Below, one piece after another: positions 44,827-58,800 of a stretch of DNA of 64,000 nucleotides (positions are counted from its first letter, which is position 1; the number at the start of each line of letters is the position of its first letter). A program made the position numbers and the translations under genes. This stretch comes from Phoronis australis (Eukaryota; Phoronida; Phoronidae). Below the pieces are notes generated by a model. That model saw only the letters and a program-made list of their open reading frames with translations, was not told where the DNA came from and made no database searches. The stretch is taken from the NCBI GenBank assembly GCA_002633005.1, contig NMRA01000004.1, positions 1,901,935 through 1,965,934 on the forward strand, given 5' to 3'.

Positions 44827-47800
44827 GGACTGGACGGAATCTGCCTGAAATCCCAGCCGCCCGCGGACAAGGGATCAATGGGCAAACAAGCTGGTCGTAA
44901 TTAAAGGCGATTTACTGTAAACAAATGTCTCGCCTATCAGTTAACACGTTATTAAACGGTCGTAGGAGATCCGTAACTGTGAAACGGCATGAATCAGACC
45001 GAGAAATACCAAGGGCCCATCGGTGACAAATTGACAAGTTATTCACTGGTACTTTACTACTCGTTTGTAGATTTTGAGATGTAGTACGTTAATGTACGTT
45101 CACACAGCAGTTAAGAGCCCCCGGAACGTTTTGCTTTGTCATCGCGTTTTATCAGAAAAAAACGACATTCTCTCATCCCCCTCGTCATCAGGTTGTTTAA
45201 ATTATACATTTTGGAAGTCCCATGTAGCGGTAATTTGATCAAACCGAAGTTGTGAACTTCAAATTGAAATAGATCAAGATGGCGGTGGCGAATCTTTTGG
45301 TCGAAGCAGTCTCGAGTCCTTGGAGTTAGTCTAAATAAGGACGCGGACTCGCCGCATTAAATAATAACAAAGATCGGGTACCAGCTCAAAACGTGAACCT
45401 AACAGTTTACAAAGATGGTGCTTGCTTGTGACTGTGGTTGCTACGCATTTTAGAAAGCTTTGGCGAGTTCTGAGGTGACCTAATTAAATTTTCGTTTTCA
45501 GCGAGAGTGGTCTCACAATGCGTTGGAATTATCCAAAACCGAGGCACATTTTTGACGAATAAATGATGGTGTAATCCATCAAGAGGACTACACATTACGG
45601 GCGTCAGTTCTTCCAATCAAGACATATCAAGTTCTTTAAATTTTCCTACTCTTTAATTTTATCGATGCCACTGCCGTGCGATGATTTGTGGGCTTAATTA
45701 ACGGGAAATTGACACCCAACTTTGAATTCAAAGGTCCTGCATCCCACTGTGCCATCAGGTCAACTCAGGCGAATCGAACAAAGCCTTTGAAGACATGCGG
45801 ATCATAAAGTAGCGAAGTTTTGTTCGTTATAAACCATTTATCAATCATAATAAGGATGACGGAAGGAAATTCTGCACATTCATTTGCCACGGTCATTTTG
45901 GCAAGTACGATATGCAGCACTATGTTGAAGAGTAGAGAAACAGGGACTTGAGCGATTCTTTCGTATCCTACAATAGATGATCAAACTATTGTATTAGAGA
46001 ATAATACAATTATCTGATACCTCTTGATGAATTTATTTTATTGATGGTGAGATCTTCTTGGCGGCTCTAATTATCTCATAAAATCCAATACAAGAAACCT
46101 TACAGGCTGCAAGACATATTGCTTGCATCAGTGCTGCGCATTCATACAAACTATCATCTGCACACTGTGCAGTAAACGAGAAATGTGACTGTAAATGCGT
46201 TGTCGCCATCGAGCGAGATCATCGTCGTATTAATAGTATGTAACAGATAAGTCCCATCGTTGGGAAGACCAGTCTTCGCTTTTAGATAATCGACGTCAAT
46301 TTTAGGACGAATTACGAATCAGGAGAGGTTGAAATCGACTGTCTACACGGAAGTGGTCCAAAACAGACCCTCTTATTAGACATGTGCAGTTGAATTCACT
46401 GTGAAGGACTCGAGTGGAAAAATGCACAAGTGATGACCATTTTCACATGTCCGAGTTGGTGACTAATGTCATATGAAAGCGATTATCCTGGTTCGTCAGT
46501 CTATGGTTGCAATAAGTACTAGTTCATTTGAAAACATTCTTTCGCTTCAGAGAAACTGACTTGTCATCACCGAAAATTCTTGATGGCAAAAACATGGGTG
46601 ACCAACTTTAAAATGAAGAGTAGGTGCGGTGAAATTTGATAGAGATTGTGTTATGGAACCGATGATTTTGGAGTTTGGTTCACAATTCTCGTCCGACATT
46701 TAACGAGAAAACGTCTCTGATAAACGTCTTCACTAACTTCGCCACCATGGTCAGTTGAATAAGGCGTGAAGTGGGTTCTAAAATCTCGTAAATTCGAGCA
46801 CGCAGCGGCGAATACCAGACAAGCTGTTTCACATTTCCATTTTAGGCACCAGCTGACTTGAGATGGGCAACAGTTTACATTTCTATGTGGAGTACACGAT
46901 AAACTATTTACATCGTCATGTGTCATTGGGAGATAACGCCATTTACACGTTTCCTTATTTAAAAATCGGGAAAATAATAATAAATCATCCAGTAGGCTTT
47001 TCCAGCTCAGACAAGACAGAATGGACACTGGTTCTCTTGTCTTTTATTACAGTTGTCTCAAGCTGCACGTTACCAATTGGCAAATCAAGCGAAAAGTTGT
47101 GAAAAACGACAAAACAATGGATATTTTGTAGGTTTTCTCTGTTCGTCCACCTCTCAGTACTTACGAGGATGTTATATTAGTTATGCTATCGCCAACAAGG
47201 TGATCGCATTTGAAAAACTTCGGGACAATGCGTGTGTTAGTTTGTTTCTGGTTAGTCATCGTCTGCTTTCCCTCGGCCGGCCGCCAACACGCAGTCAACC
47301 GACGGGGAAACTTGGTCCACCTTAACCGAATAACTGACGGAATTTTTAAGTCCGTTTGTGTAGAAATCAATTTGACCAGATACACTACTTGTATGTACAT
47401 TCTTACTATGATATATTCACACGATTAACCTTCAAAGGATATGTTCAGAGCACAAATTTATTGCCCTTACCTTACCGATAATCTGCGTGTGGTCTCTTGA
47501 ACAAACAAATACCATGCGGTCATTTTTAATACGAACTACGTTTTCTACGTTTCATTTTTTCGTCTTTTCCCCAGTACTCTTACGCAAAAACTCAATGTAC
47601 ATCACCAGTTAATAAAATGCAAAGAATATCTTATACTGGCAATCTATAGTACAAGCTATTTGACCGTCACTCAACGTTTGTCATGCCCAGGGCATTGTCC
47701 GTCTGTCGACTCGTTTGTACACATTGGGGTCTCACAAACACATACCAGCTTTCAACTAAGAATTAATCCGTGTTTGCCAGCTATTTCACGACTCTAAATT

Positions 47801-50800
47801 CTTAAGTTGTTGTATTAACCCCTTTCCAAAAGCCAAAACACCATTGTATTCTCAGGGGACAACAAAGCAACTTCTAATTCCGGCCCAATGCACGTCCTGT
47901 TGTTTGTGTGTCCTCCGACTGAGCTCCGAGACGAGTCAGTTGAATAAGACAGTACACAGGTGGTGTAATGCGATTTTGGCGAGTTGGGAAAACTTACGAG
48001 TATTGTAGGCGCGAGCAACAGGCGCCACGATAGACCCTTGGCAAATAAAGCCACATTTGTCACTTAGACGGTGGCTCATTCTTTAGATTAGGGACATCCG
48101 TGGTGACGAACATGAAATAAGGATGTAATGGACTGACGCTTGCTACGCTGAACCAAGACGAACAAGGCGCAGGGATGCACCTGTTCTCTGATATCATTTT
48201 ATGAAATGTCTTTGTCGCATTTTCCACTTTCCTTAGGCTTTCAGTTTCAGCACTCCCTATGCTGGCTTCAGTTGCACGGAAAAGTGTGATCAAAACTCAA
48301 CATTTACTCGAATATTTCTTTTCTACATTTCTAGTGTAAACAAATAGTTTTAATTACAAGGTCCGTGCCAAACCCCGCTTCTGCCACGGGTCACGGTTGT
48401 CATTTCAGCAAACCGTCTCATCTTAGATTAGTGCTCTGCACAGAGGCAATGAACGAGTATTTCAGTCCTTGTCGAGTTCCTGACACAAATAACCACAATG
48501 TATATTGCTGTTGCTCAAAACTGGGCGCCTATTGAATTACATGATTTATGAACTCTCCTTTGGGCTGTTTTATCTCGTTATTGACTTGACATTCCAATCA
48601 AATAGTCGAACGTGTGTCGTCGAGTGCCGACTGTCCGTGCACCAAGTCAGCAATGCTTTTGACACGTTTGATAGAAAAATTGCGGAAAGAAAACAATATT
48701 TCCATACAAAAACGTAAATCGCATTGGGCCAACTTCGTTGTCAAGACAGTAGCATCAACAATGCCGAACACATATCAGATAATTCGCAAGACAAGTTACT
48801 GTCAGGAACTGGGAGATTGTGTTTTAGCTGCTAAGCACACGAAATCATGACGTCGAAGGTTGTGTTATTCTGCGGTCTTCGAGACAATTACCTCCCGTAA
48901 TTTGCTGCCGCACCGTACGGGAAAATTTCAACTCCAGCTCAATATACAGTGCAGGTATGTCAAAACAGACGACCAGAGCTAAAAATGCGTCTCAAAGTCA
49001 TTTGCAATGAGTCGAATTGTTTTGAAACGTCAAGCTTATCTTTGTTTCACCTCCATGTACGCGCTGTCTTCACAAAAACGTGTCTGTAGCCATGAGGTGA
49101 GAGTCCAGTGAGTTTCAGTCAGCTTTCCGCGGCTAAGATCTAGTCAACGCGAGACAATGAGGAAAAATGGCACTCAGAGGAGCCCCGGGAATTTAGCCTT
49201 ACGGCGACCTTGCCTAATCAGAAGCAAGTTAATGGAGAAAATTGGGCCTAATTGAGCTTAATAACTACTTCTTGGTTTTCAATGCTGACACAAAAACTAC
49301 AAAGCAACAGACACTACCGTGTTTTGATGCAAATTATATTGGTTAAGCTTCGATGATTCATACGACATTTTTGTTCAATAGAACGGAGTAAATGCAAGAT
49401 GTTTTTAGCAGGTTGGCTTTTTGGCCTTTGTATAACAAATTAGTTATTTTACACTAGCATTACACGCACTAAAGTATACAATATTATTATGTATGTGCCT
49501 TGCATGTACACTCAATCTGTATTAACCCAAGTGATAGTTTATAACGACGCTAACCACCGAACACTGGAGGTGACTTAGACTTACCGTTGCATCCAACCAC
49601 AAACTTAGAATGGAAGTAAAGGGTATGTCTATTCCTAGCGCCCGCAATCGAAGCTCGAAACCTTGTTCCAACCAATTCAGCATGGTCGAGCTTGCAGAAT
49701 TGCTTGCTGATAAATACTGCTAAGGACCAAGCCAGATTTCTTGATCAAAGTGATCAGGATTGGATTTTAAGTCATTTATATGAGCCTCTGCACAGGGACA
49801 GCATGCTTTCAGCAAGTTGCGCACAGTAAGTATTTGTGCTTGGTTACCATGAAATCAACTATGCTGTCGTGTTACGACATAAACTGTGTATATGACATCG
49901 ACTGTCTCTTAATCGAAGGTCTTTACGTCAGACTGGATGCATTAACGGTTTTATACGTCATCAACAAGCCACAGAGAACAGGATAAAACCTTTTGTGCGA
50001 CATAAATAACTAATGGCGTATAGTAATAATAATAAAAATATTAATAAACTGTACGATCAGCAACTGCATAGTTTAAAGTCACCAAGTCTCGCAGTACTCA
50101 GTAGACTAGACGTCACTACTGTTCACATAAATCCCACAATAACTGACCAAGCTCATTTGCTAAGACTTACCAGTAACTTCATTTGATTGACCTATTCAAG
50201 CAATTCTTAAGTTCATTTCAATTTCTTGTGAAATAATAACATGGAATAAAAACTGATGTTATTCGCACGGTTCTTCTCCTTCCTGAAGTTTAATCGTAGG
50301 CATAACTAAAAACTCACCTCGCAGTATAGTTTCGCGTGTGTAACGTCTGTTTAGATCCAAGACCAGAGAAGTATCCCACCAGTGACCTGAGACAACATTG
50401 TTTATGAACTGACGAGACACGTTGTTCACTCACTTCATGTACTCCCGCTTGGATCTGTAATAATCACAACCAAGCACGTGACCAGTGTGTAGAATCAATA
50501 AGTGAACTATTGACGCCATCTGCCGTTTTCAAAAAGCAACGGGCAATGACGAGGGGTGAATTGGTTTTATTCCCTGCGATTGCAGTTTTTCGGGCGACTA
50601 AGATTCGTGGAAGAAAGTGTCTTACCCATGCGATTGTCTTGGCACAACCAGAAATACCGAGGATTGTACCGACTATCCCACCATTTCTAAGTGTCCAGAA
50701 TTCTTACCAGCGTGAGCGGCATTTTTTCACCAACAGAAAGCAACTTCCCAAGACGTAGGATATTCGGCGTCTTATCGCTGAGGTCAAATCGACTGGTGTG

Positions 50801-51195
50801 TCCGGACATAATCTCTCTCCATAGCATGAAATACAAGGAGTAACAGGTATTTTTGCACAGGGCGGGAACCAAGTTAGTTAATTCGTTAACAGTTGTTTTG
50901 ACTTGGTTTATACGTCACACATGTTGGTTGAGCTGTCCCTATTAGAGTCAGCCTAGTCCCGTAACAATTTCACAACTACTGCTGTTACACCAAAGATAAA
51001 ATCTTTGGTTACACTGAGGACTTCATCTATGTCGGGCGCTCCCGGCAGCGTTCTGTTTTTCCGATGCATTGTGAGAGGGTTGTCGGCTCGTAAAGATCCG
51101 GTAACATTACGGATAACTCGATGACAAGTAAACAATGCAATGAAAAAACAGCACTTATGTTTTGCCCGCACCAAGCACTGGTCTACTGCAAGATG
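44827..51195. other. upstream intergenic, no gene recognised
   Basis: Short open frames on both strands, none with recognisable protein motifs. Possible minus-strand leader-exon donors occur (for example GCGAG|gtgagt at 50318 and ACG|gtaagt near 49583). Confidence 0.45.
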
Positions 51196-51227
51196 CCTCC
51201 CACCCCCCACCACCCCCCACCCTCCCT
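51196..51227 (-). other. G-rich tract, possible G-quadruplex
   Basis: On the minus strand several runs of three to six G separated by one or two bases, enough to form a G-quadruplex. On the plus strand it reads as runs of C. Confidence 0.6.
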
Positions 51228-52875
51228 TCCTAGTGGTACCTTTCTTGGATGCGTACCTGGCGGTGTGATTTCATTTAGCGTTCTCCGACAGCCGTAGACC
51301 CAACGTACGCGTTTTATCGCTGAGATCACTGACATTCAGTCTACGTGCGCTATATAATATGAATCATTCCAGAAATAGGACCGGGACGTGTCGTATGTGT
51401 GTAACGGATAGTTTCAGCTTCATTAAAGACGGGGTATTTTAAAACCAGTTATATTTAGGCTAGGAAATCGCAAATGTTGTTTGGGTCATCCGTTAAAAAC
51501 CGTTGGCGACATTATTTGAAATTTGAAGATAGTCCATCTGGTGAAGCTGTGTTGTATTTTTGTCATTATCTGGGAAAATAATCGACTTTTGAAGTCATTT
51601 CTCGCATTCCTGAGGTATTTTTATGAAGTCGTACAAACACTGAGGCTATAAATGAGACAGCAATAAAATCGTAAATTAAGAGTTCGCATTCTTTGTAGAG
51701 CGATTTCTCGTTACATACAGAGCAGATGGGTTGCCCTGTCCGGGGGCAGAAACTCTGCTATTTTCGGGCTGCACGACCGATTGTAGAGACTTCAAGGAGA
51801 AACAGGTCTGAAGCGGCGAAGTCTTCGTGTCTATTAAGCTGAACGCTATTGGTTAAGGAAACTTCTCCATTTTAATAAATGGATAGTGGCACTTACATAA
51901 GTTGCGTATACATATTTTGTCGCTCTGGGTGTTTTTTTTTTCTTTTTTCACGGCACCAGTTCCCTTGATAGCTCAACAAATCCGGCAAAAGTATCCATTT
52001 CTACACCAAAATTCTACACCCCGACTTACCTGAATGTTGTGGTAACTCAACACAACGAAAGGTTATTACCCAGTTTTCCATTGGATCACTATTGATGACA
52101 AGAGATGGCTTGGTCTTGGGAAAGTTTGCGATCTCAAAGCATTTTTATGGTCGCCGGAACTATACAACAAACTGAAATCAACTGACAGGTTCGTCAAAAA
52201 TATCGATCGTAAGACATTTAATCAAAGGTTTTCATAGGCTAGAACAACAAACCGGCATTGACATAAAACTCGGCAGCGCGCGCACGCCGTCTAACCGCAC
52301 GTAAAACCTGTCATCTCGTAAGGGGATACTCCCATAGAAGAGGAGGTACACCAGCGACTTTTTTACGACTAGATTCCCTGCGAAAGGGCGTCTGTTGTGA
52401 TAAAATTCCTTTCTGAAGACTACCTTCTCTGAAATAATTCCCAACAATGAAAGGGTTCACTTTGGAGGCCGAAACTCTACAAAAGGTTTACTTTTGCAAC
52501 TACACAAATCTACAGAAAGTTTTTAATTTTATATTAAAAATCTTTCCTTGTCAATTTTTTACCTTTGACATGTCATCTCCTTTTGCCCTGTTTCAAACCG
52601 AATTGATTAAAAATCCAGCTGTCCAAGGGTTAGGTTAAGCCCTGCAAAGAGATAGTGTTTCGTGAAAACAACCCTGAGAAAGCTACCCACAACTGGGTCT
52701 CCTTTTTCGTGTCCACTCTACTAAACGAGTGATTATCTGAGGGGCCCCTTGAAAAGCAGTGAGAATTGATGGAGCTACCCTCACTGCAAGTATTACAATA
52801 AATAAATAAATCTTAATTTGCCACCTGTTGCCCTCCGTCAAATGTATGATCGAGTTACCTTGGGGCCTCTATTAT
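51228..52875. other. intergenic, no gene recognised
   Basis: Nothing beyond a T-rich run near 51931-51948 and an isolated strong minus-strand donor (TTCAG|gtaagtcg, exon end 52030) that could belong to an alternative leader exon. Confidence 0.4.
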
Positions 52876-53033
52876 CAGTGGCGAATTTAAGGGGAGTGGA
52901 AGGGGCAAGGGGACCATGGCCCCCTAAAATTCTCCCAGATTCCATTTGGCAGTTCGGGGGTGCGAATGTATGACGGGCAAAATTCTGGCTAATGCTCTGC
53001 CCTGCCCCNTCAAAATCCTTGATCCGCTCCCTG
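52876..53033. mobile_element. 158-bp MITE with CAG...CTG ends
   Basis: Ends are imperfect inverted repeats (CAGTGGCGAATTTAAGGGG and the complement of GATCCGCTCCCTG) flanked by ATTAT on both sides (52871-52875, 53034-53038). The GGGGC/GCCCC-rich interior is typical of this kind of non-autonomous DNA element. One N at 53009. Confidence 0.6.
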
Positions 53034-53038
53034 ATTAT

Positions 53039-54543
53039 ACAATCCTGGCAGAATCACGCTTTGGTTTAACTGAAACGTTATACCTTAAAAGCATAGGGGT
53101 TCATTATCAACCAGTAGCATGCTTAACCGAGACTACACTCTCACTAATGAAGTACTTTTACTTGGCATAAATAAATAATAACGTAACAAATGTGTCTGGC
53201 CGTCCTCGAACTACGCGTTAACAGGCTCGTGACCACTTAGGCTCTGACATTCTCGGTGTTTCATCCAGTCAATCGCCCACTAAGGCTTCGCCCGTGTACG
53301 CCACTAGGATCAGGCCCACGAATCGTGCATCCACGCCGACTTCCCGTGGACTTTTTGTTTCACTGAGGCGGACTTTTTGCCTAATTCGCCAAATTGATGG
53401 GCTCGTTCGAGCACCTCTGAGTGCGCCCATGTAAACAATATGCATGGCAACAGTTACCAGGGAATAATACATTGGATATAAATACGCCACGAAGACTGAA
53501 ATTATTTCTCATTGAATTTCAACCATAAAAATTAAAATTTAGATCACTTGACCAAGAAGCTGTGATTTTGACCGTAAGAAAACATGATTGACAAGTGACC
53601 ACGTACATGGCACTGGCATATAGTATTGAATTAACTGCAAGGATAAAGGACTAAAAATCATCCAAATTGTACAACCTTCATTTACAAGTAAGTATGAACA
53701 CGTTGGTTTTGTGTACATTTTCACTCAAAAGTTATCCGCCGTCGATAAATACCAGTTGGCAAGTTGTCCACACAGACATGATGGACTAACTACTGTACAT
53801 GTACAATAACATCCACTCAACTCAACACCTACTACGTCTGGCCAGACGAGTGTACATAATTCAGCAGGACAAGTTCGTCTGCCGGATGCACATGTTTCGT
53901 CTGAGCGTTAATAAGACCGCCCCATTAATTAATTTGCGTCGCCTGATTGTTCGAGATCCTAACGATCACTGCGTATAGGGTGTAGTGTAAAATGCTGACC
54001 ATTACGTGTGAGGGCTATGCCTGGTAACTGTCAGTAGACGAAGAGTCTGGAGGTTAGGAGAGTATAATGGAGGGTAGCGCTGCTAAGCAAGAAAGCAAAA
54101 AAGACAAGTAACTGTGAATGGATTTTGAATTTAGCAAAATTGAGAAATTTGCTGATGGGATGCAGTTAAAACTGTCAGACACTAGATTTTATGCACCGAT
54201 CTCTGAAAATCTTCTGAGTGAGGGGCTATCAAAATAGCACTTTTGTGATTTACCTGAGTAATTGCACAAAACGAAAACGAAATGAAGTTTAGGAAAATGC
54301 AACCGTGTTTTTGAGATATCATCTTGAAAATTCAAATAAAATAAATTTTGATCATGTCGTTGATATCCTTTTTTTTGCTATGAAGTAACTTTTCACTTTT
54401 GCTACATTTTGCTAAAAAGACAAGATCATGTGACCCAATTAAATCCAATTTTCAAAAGTCAAAAATCTACAGGCTTTGTACTTTCAGAAAGTATATACCC
54501 GAACTGGGTTAAAATCTCTATCTTTTTAGATATTCTGCTTGCG
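53039..54543. other. intergenic, no gene recognised
   Basis: Short frames only; nothing recognised. Confidence 0.4.
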
Positions 54544-54634
54544 GCGGTAGAAAAATACTTCTACCACGGGTAGCGGTCTTAAGGAGCATACCAGCGGTAG
54601 ATATATATTTCTACCGCGGGTACCGGAGTATGTT
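54544..54634. repeat. 50-bp direct duplication forming a strong hairpin
   Basis: Two units begin GCGGTAGA at 54544 and 54594. Each is itself a dyad (GCGGTAGA...TCTACC(G/A)C); the second is perfect, GCGGTAGA-8 nt-TCTACCGC, and can extend with CATACC/GGTACCGGAGTATG outside. Confidence 0.8.
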
Positions 54635-55743
54635 TATTACTGTTTTTTTTCTCTCGCCCACGTAGTATGGCGCGAACAATCTACTTCACGTATCATTTGA
54701 CGTGCCTGTGTTAAAGAGTATAAATCTTGTTCCTTTGTCTAGCTAAAGCATGGCTACAACTATCTGAAAAATACAGCATATTCAGAAGAATGATAAAACC
54801 TATCACAAAAATATTACATTCATAGTACAGAGGCGAAGCAAGGAGCAAAACAGCTGAAATGGTCGTCTGATCTCTTCTCGGTCAAACTGATAACATCCGC
54901 TCGCGCTTTTGAAAAAAAAAAACGGCGTATGAAATTAGAGATTTTTAAAGGTTCTGCAATAAGTGGGGAGCATAGACCGCGGTCTGTAAACTAACGTCTC
55001 AAAACCACGCATGTACAGAATAAGCCATGTAATTCTGCACTGGATATCAAATTATTGTTCACACAATTCATGCCTCACTCTGTCACTACTCTTGAAAACC
55101 ATTCAATCAGGAAGTCAGACACTAACCGTTGACTGACAGTTTGGTAATGCAAAAACCAAAAGCTTCCTCGTCACGCAGTTGTCGTGCCAACGGCGATGTT
55201 AGTACCCTTGCGCGTGACGGAATTTTGCACCGTTGACGTAATGCACTGGCGTCGATGGAGACCAAGTATGTTATCAAAGCTTGCATCAGACATTTTTCAA
55301 GGTTCTTGGCGAAGAAGTTAGAAAATCAATGAACCTTGTATCTCCTATTTCAAACCGTTTTCTGTTCTTTAATCACGTTTACAGTTACAAACGTAATTAA
55401 AGTTTCGTGTACACGCTCATCCAAATTTATTGTAATCTTACAACGTATTTTAATACAGGGTTGCGGCTAGACAATACAGTGCGGTCCAAAAAATGAAGCC
55501 GTGTTTTTCACCGCGACCTGCATGACGAGAAAAAATTATTTTTGAAATGTATAGATCTGATACTTATAGCTTCTTAGTAAGTGACTTCGCTGTATTTATC
55601 AATGTCATCGAAAGACAATAATCAACCTATTATTTCCCGAGGTCAAGTAATGACCATGAAGATGCAAAAATCCAACGACATTTACGGGTGCAATGTTCAA
55701 AGCATTACTGCTCTGCGTTTATCTGAATTTCCTGATAAACTTC

Positions 55744-55898
55744 ACCCCCCCCCCCCGCCTTGCAAGCAGGCGGGAGGGGGTAAAGCCACGATTGAGAAAA
55801 AAATGAAAGCGCTCTGAGGAGCGAAACTTGGCGAAATTAACTAAAAAGATGACGATAAAGATGATGACGAAGATGACGAATATGACGACGATGGTGGC
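55744..55898. repeat. C-tract/GGCGGG hairpin with GAT/GAC microsatellite
   Basis: A run of 13 C followed by GCCTTGCAAGCAGGCGGGAGGGGG folds on itself (55744-55781). About 65 bp later comes an irregular GATGAC/GATGAT repeat (55848-55890). The pair looks like part of an interspersed repeat of unknown class. Confidence 0.55.
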
Positions 55899-58800
55899 GA
55901 GAGAAAAAAAAAACATGCCAGTGGTTCAACAACATGCCATCGTTTAATAAACTAAGCCACAATTTCTTCCACCATCTTGAATGTGTAATTACATTGAGGT
56001 ATAAACAAACCAATTTTCGTGCCTTTTCTTTGCAAGTGGGCGGTTGAGTAATACCTTTTAAAACCGAAAGGTATCGATTAGTCTGTCAAAAGATTCCTCT
56101 TATGCCATTCCCAAAATATTTAGCATAATCAAAAACTCCTCTTTCGTCTTGAGAATCACCTGTGCTCTGTACTCGATGCAAGGAAAAATAAGTCTTCAAA
56201 TTCGTCGCATGTACGTTTGCAGAAGTACGTCGAGGTTTGTTCAAAGTAAAGATGGTGCCGGACTGAAAACACGTTACGAAAGCATATTGCCCATCTTCTA
56301 TTGGGTGTGTAGTAATGAAGAATTTCATTTAAGAATTGGGCGTTATAATTGCTGTAGTGTGGACAGATAAGCTTTACAATGGAAAGCTTAGCAATAGAGA
56401 GAACCGAGTTTCCAAAAGTGGGTTACGTTGCACATCCTTAAAAACTTGCCTTGGGCTTAAACAAGCCTGTGAAAAGCTCGTTGAAAAACAGAGTTTATTT
56501 AATGTCGGTCGGCGTTATTGCATAACTGTTTGGAACGGCAAGAACACTAATTAGGTTAAACCGATTGACAGTGCATCGCCTTCATGTCTACCAGTTGTGC
56601 ATAATGCGTAATCTGACGTATTGTGCTACAATTCAGAACCATTCATGGAGCCAATCGGGAAGTTGATGATGCTAAATTGTAGGCAAAACACGATAGTAAG
56701 ATGTTAAAATAACAATGGAACCTGGACGTTGCGCAATTAGGTCAATTTATTGAATTGCTATCACAAGTATCGTGATGGAAGACGATGACCCTGCGAAACT
56801 TTGTGTGGAAGTTAGTGACAAACGATTAATTTTGCAAAATTTTCACAAAAGTTATACGTGTCCTCCGGTCTTCATATTGATTAAAGTTCACAATGGGTTA
56901 GTCACGATATAGTTTCTATTATCAGTGCCGTTTTTAATTGTTTAGTGATTCACTAGACTAGCAAATACAAAATAATTTGCAAACAGGACTCTAACGTAAC
57001 TGAGGACCTCAAAACAAAAAATTGATAAACACCCCCTTTGGTTTATCCTTTTATATGAATCGAAAAAAATCCTTGTTACTCAAAACTTTGGATAGGTCTT
57101 GAATTGTTTGGAAATGAAATTAGTAAAGATTTTAAGAGTTTTCGCAATTTTTTAATCTTTCCACAAACACATTCAGGTCACTTGTATTTGATTGGCAATG
57201 CTTCAAACTTTTGTGGACACCGATTAAATTGACCGCTATTGACCGCTATTATTGTTTGCGAATGTAAGGACACACGTGACTTCGGGAATTCTTTGTACCC
57301 GGATTATAAACCCTGATTCGTTTCAATGTACAATATACGGACACTGTTCGTTTTGAATTGGATTTTAACCATAAGATCCAATATATTTAATTGGTTCTCT
57401 TTCTAGAAAAGGTCACCATTTTTTCCTCTACCAACAAAGAACAGTTTCTACGAATTAGGCTCGGTTGCTGAGCACGGGGTAATGTGCACAGTGAGGGGGA
57501 ATGATGCCACTGTTGTCAGTAATACCACTAGTATCTTTTTATACTAGTATCTTCTTATCCCAAAGGGTGGTCACGTGATGGACAGTATAAATTTTACACG
57601 GTAGAAGCTATTACCCTCATTCCTTAAGTGGATTGTTAGTTTTTGTTTTATGGAACAAGGGGATGTTTTACGATTAATTTCCGGCCCAAGGGTGGGGAAT
57701 ATTGATTTTAAGAAAATAACCTACTTGGTTTTCACGGGTATTAAGCAAAATGTATCAAAAACAATATGCTACCGATTCACAATTGCACAATAAAGAATGC
57801 TTGAACAACTGCAAAAGAAACGTGTGCCCCCGCATGTTATTTTGTAAATCACGAGACAGTAACTAAGACAACACCGCCTATAGGCAACATAGGACAGTGG
57901 GTTTCTTCAACATGACACACTATACTAAGCTTTCGGCATTACAGAGCGCAACGCCCACTTATTAAAGAAGCTGAGTTTTAAAGCAAAGCTCAGTTGAACG
58001 CGCTTCCGGATACCCAAAGCACCTGCAACTTTAAAACTTAGTTAAAAACGTTAGAGTTTAGCTCATCAAAAGAATCACCCATGAGATATATTTCACTCAT
58101 GGTAAAGCAGCCTTACTATCAAAACTTGAATTATTTGGTCTGACAGAGGGCAGAAGGCGAAGCACGCATAACTTGCCATTGAACTGCTTGCGTGTCTCTC
58201 ATAATGGGAGTTGGAAACGATCCCATGGTTGCGACTCTAAATTCCATCTACGATCTCCTAAACCCTAGCTCCTGACCAGTAAACACCAAAGGCGCAGTAC
58301 AAAGTCCATCACCGCGCCCCGACAATCTACACTCGTCGACAATACTCCATTACGGTGACAGAACGCCATACCAGGTAACCACTAACTGCAGACCGGGCCA
58401 TGGGCTTATAGGGTAGGCATCTCTAAGTTCAAGCGAACGAATATATTATTGTAAACGATGATATTCATCACTCAATAAGCGTCTTCATCCGTAAGAGGTA
58501 CTGGGTAGTTTACGCCTCGGGTTCCGCTTTGATGAGTTCTCCTCGAGATAAATTCAATTAAACATCTGATGAAGCTATTACTGATTTGTACGGTTTTATA
58601 ACTGCACTTAAAAAGAACTTAACAGTTCAACGAGGAGAAACCACGTTGACAATAATCTAATTTGGAGTAATCGAATCCTAAAGGCAACAGAACTGGAACT
58701 TCTTTTCACTGAAGCATGGCCGCGGGCTGCCTCATTCTGATCTACTAGAGTAAGACTGTATTCACGAGACTGTCATCAATGAAAAAATGATAGGGTTTGA

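Noticed and set aside
46651-47028. 125-codon minus-strand frame
   Set aside because: Cys-rich but without regular spacing or domain pattern; treated as chance.
50318-50450. Possible non-coding leader exon ending at GCGAG|gtgagt (minus strand)
   Set aside because: The donor is strong but there is no evidence for an exon start or transcription; kept only as an alternative leader.
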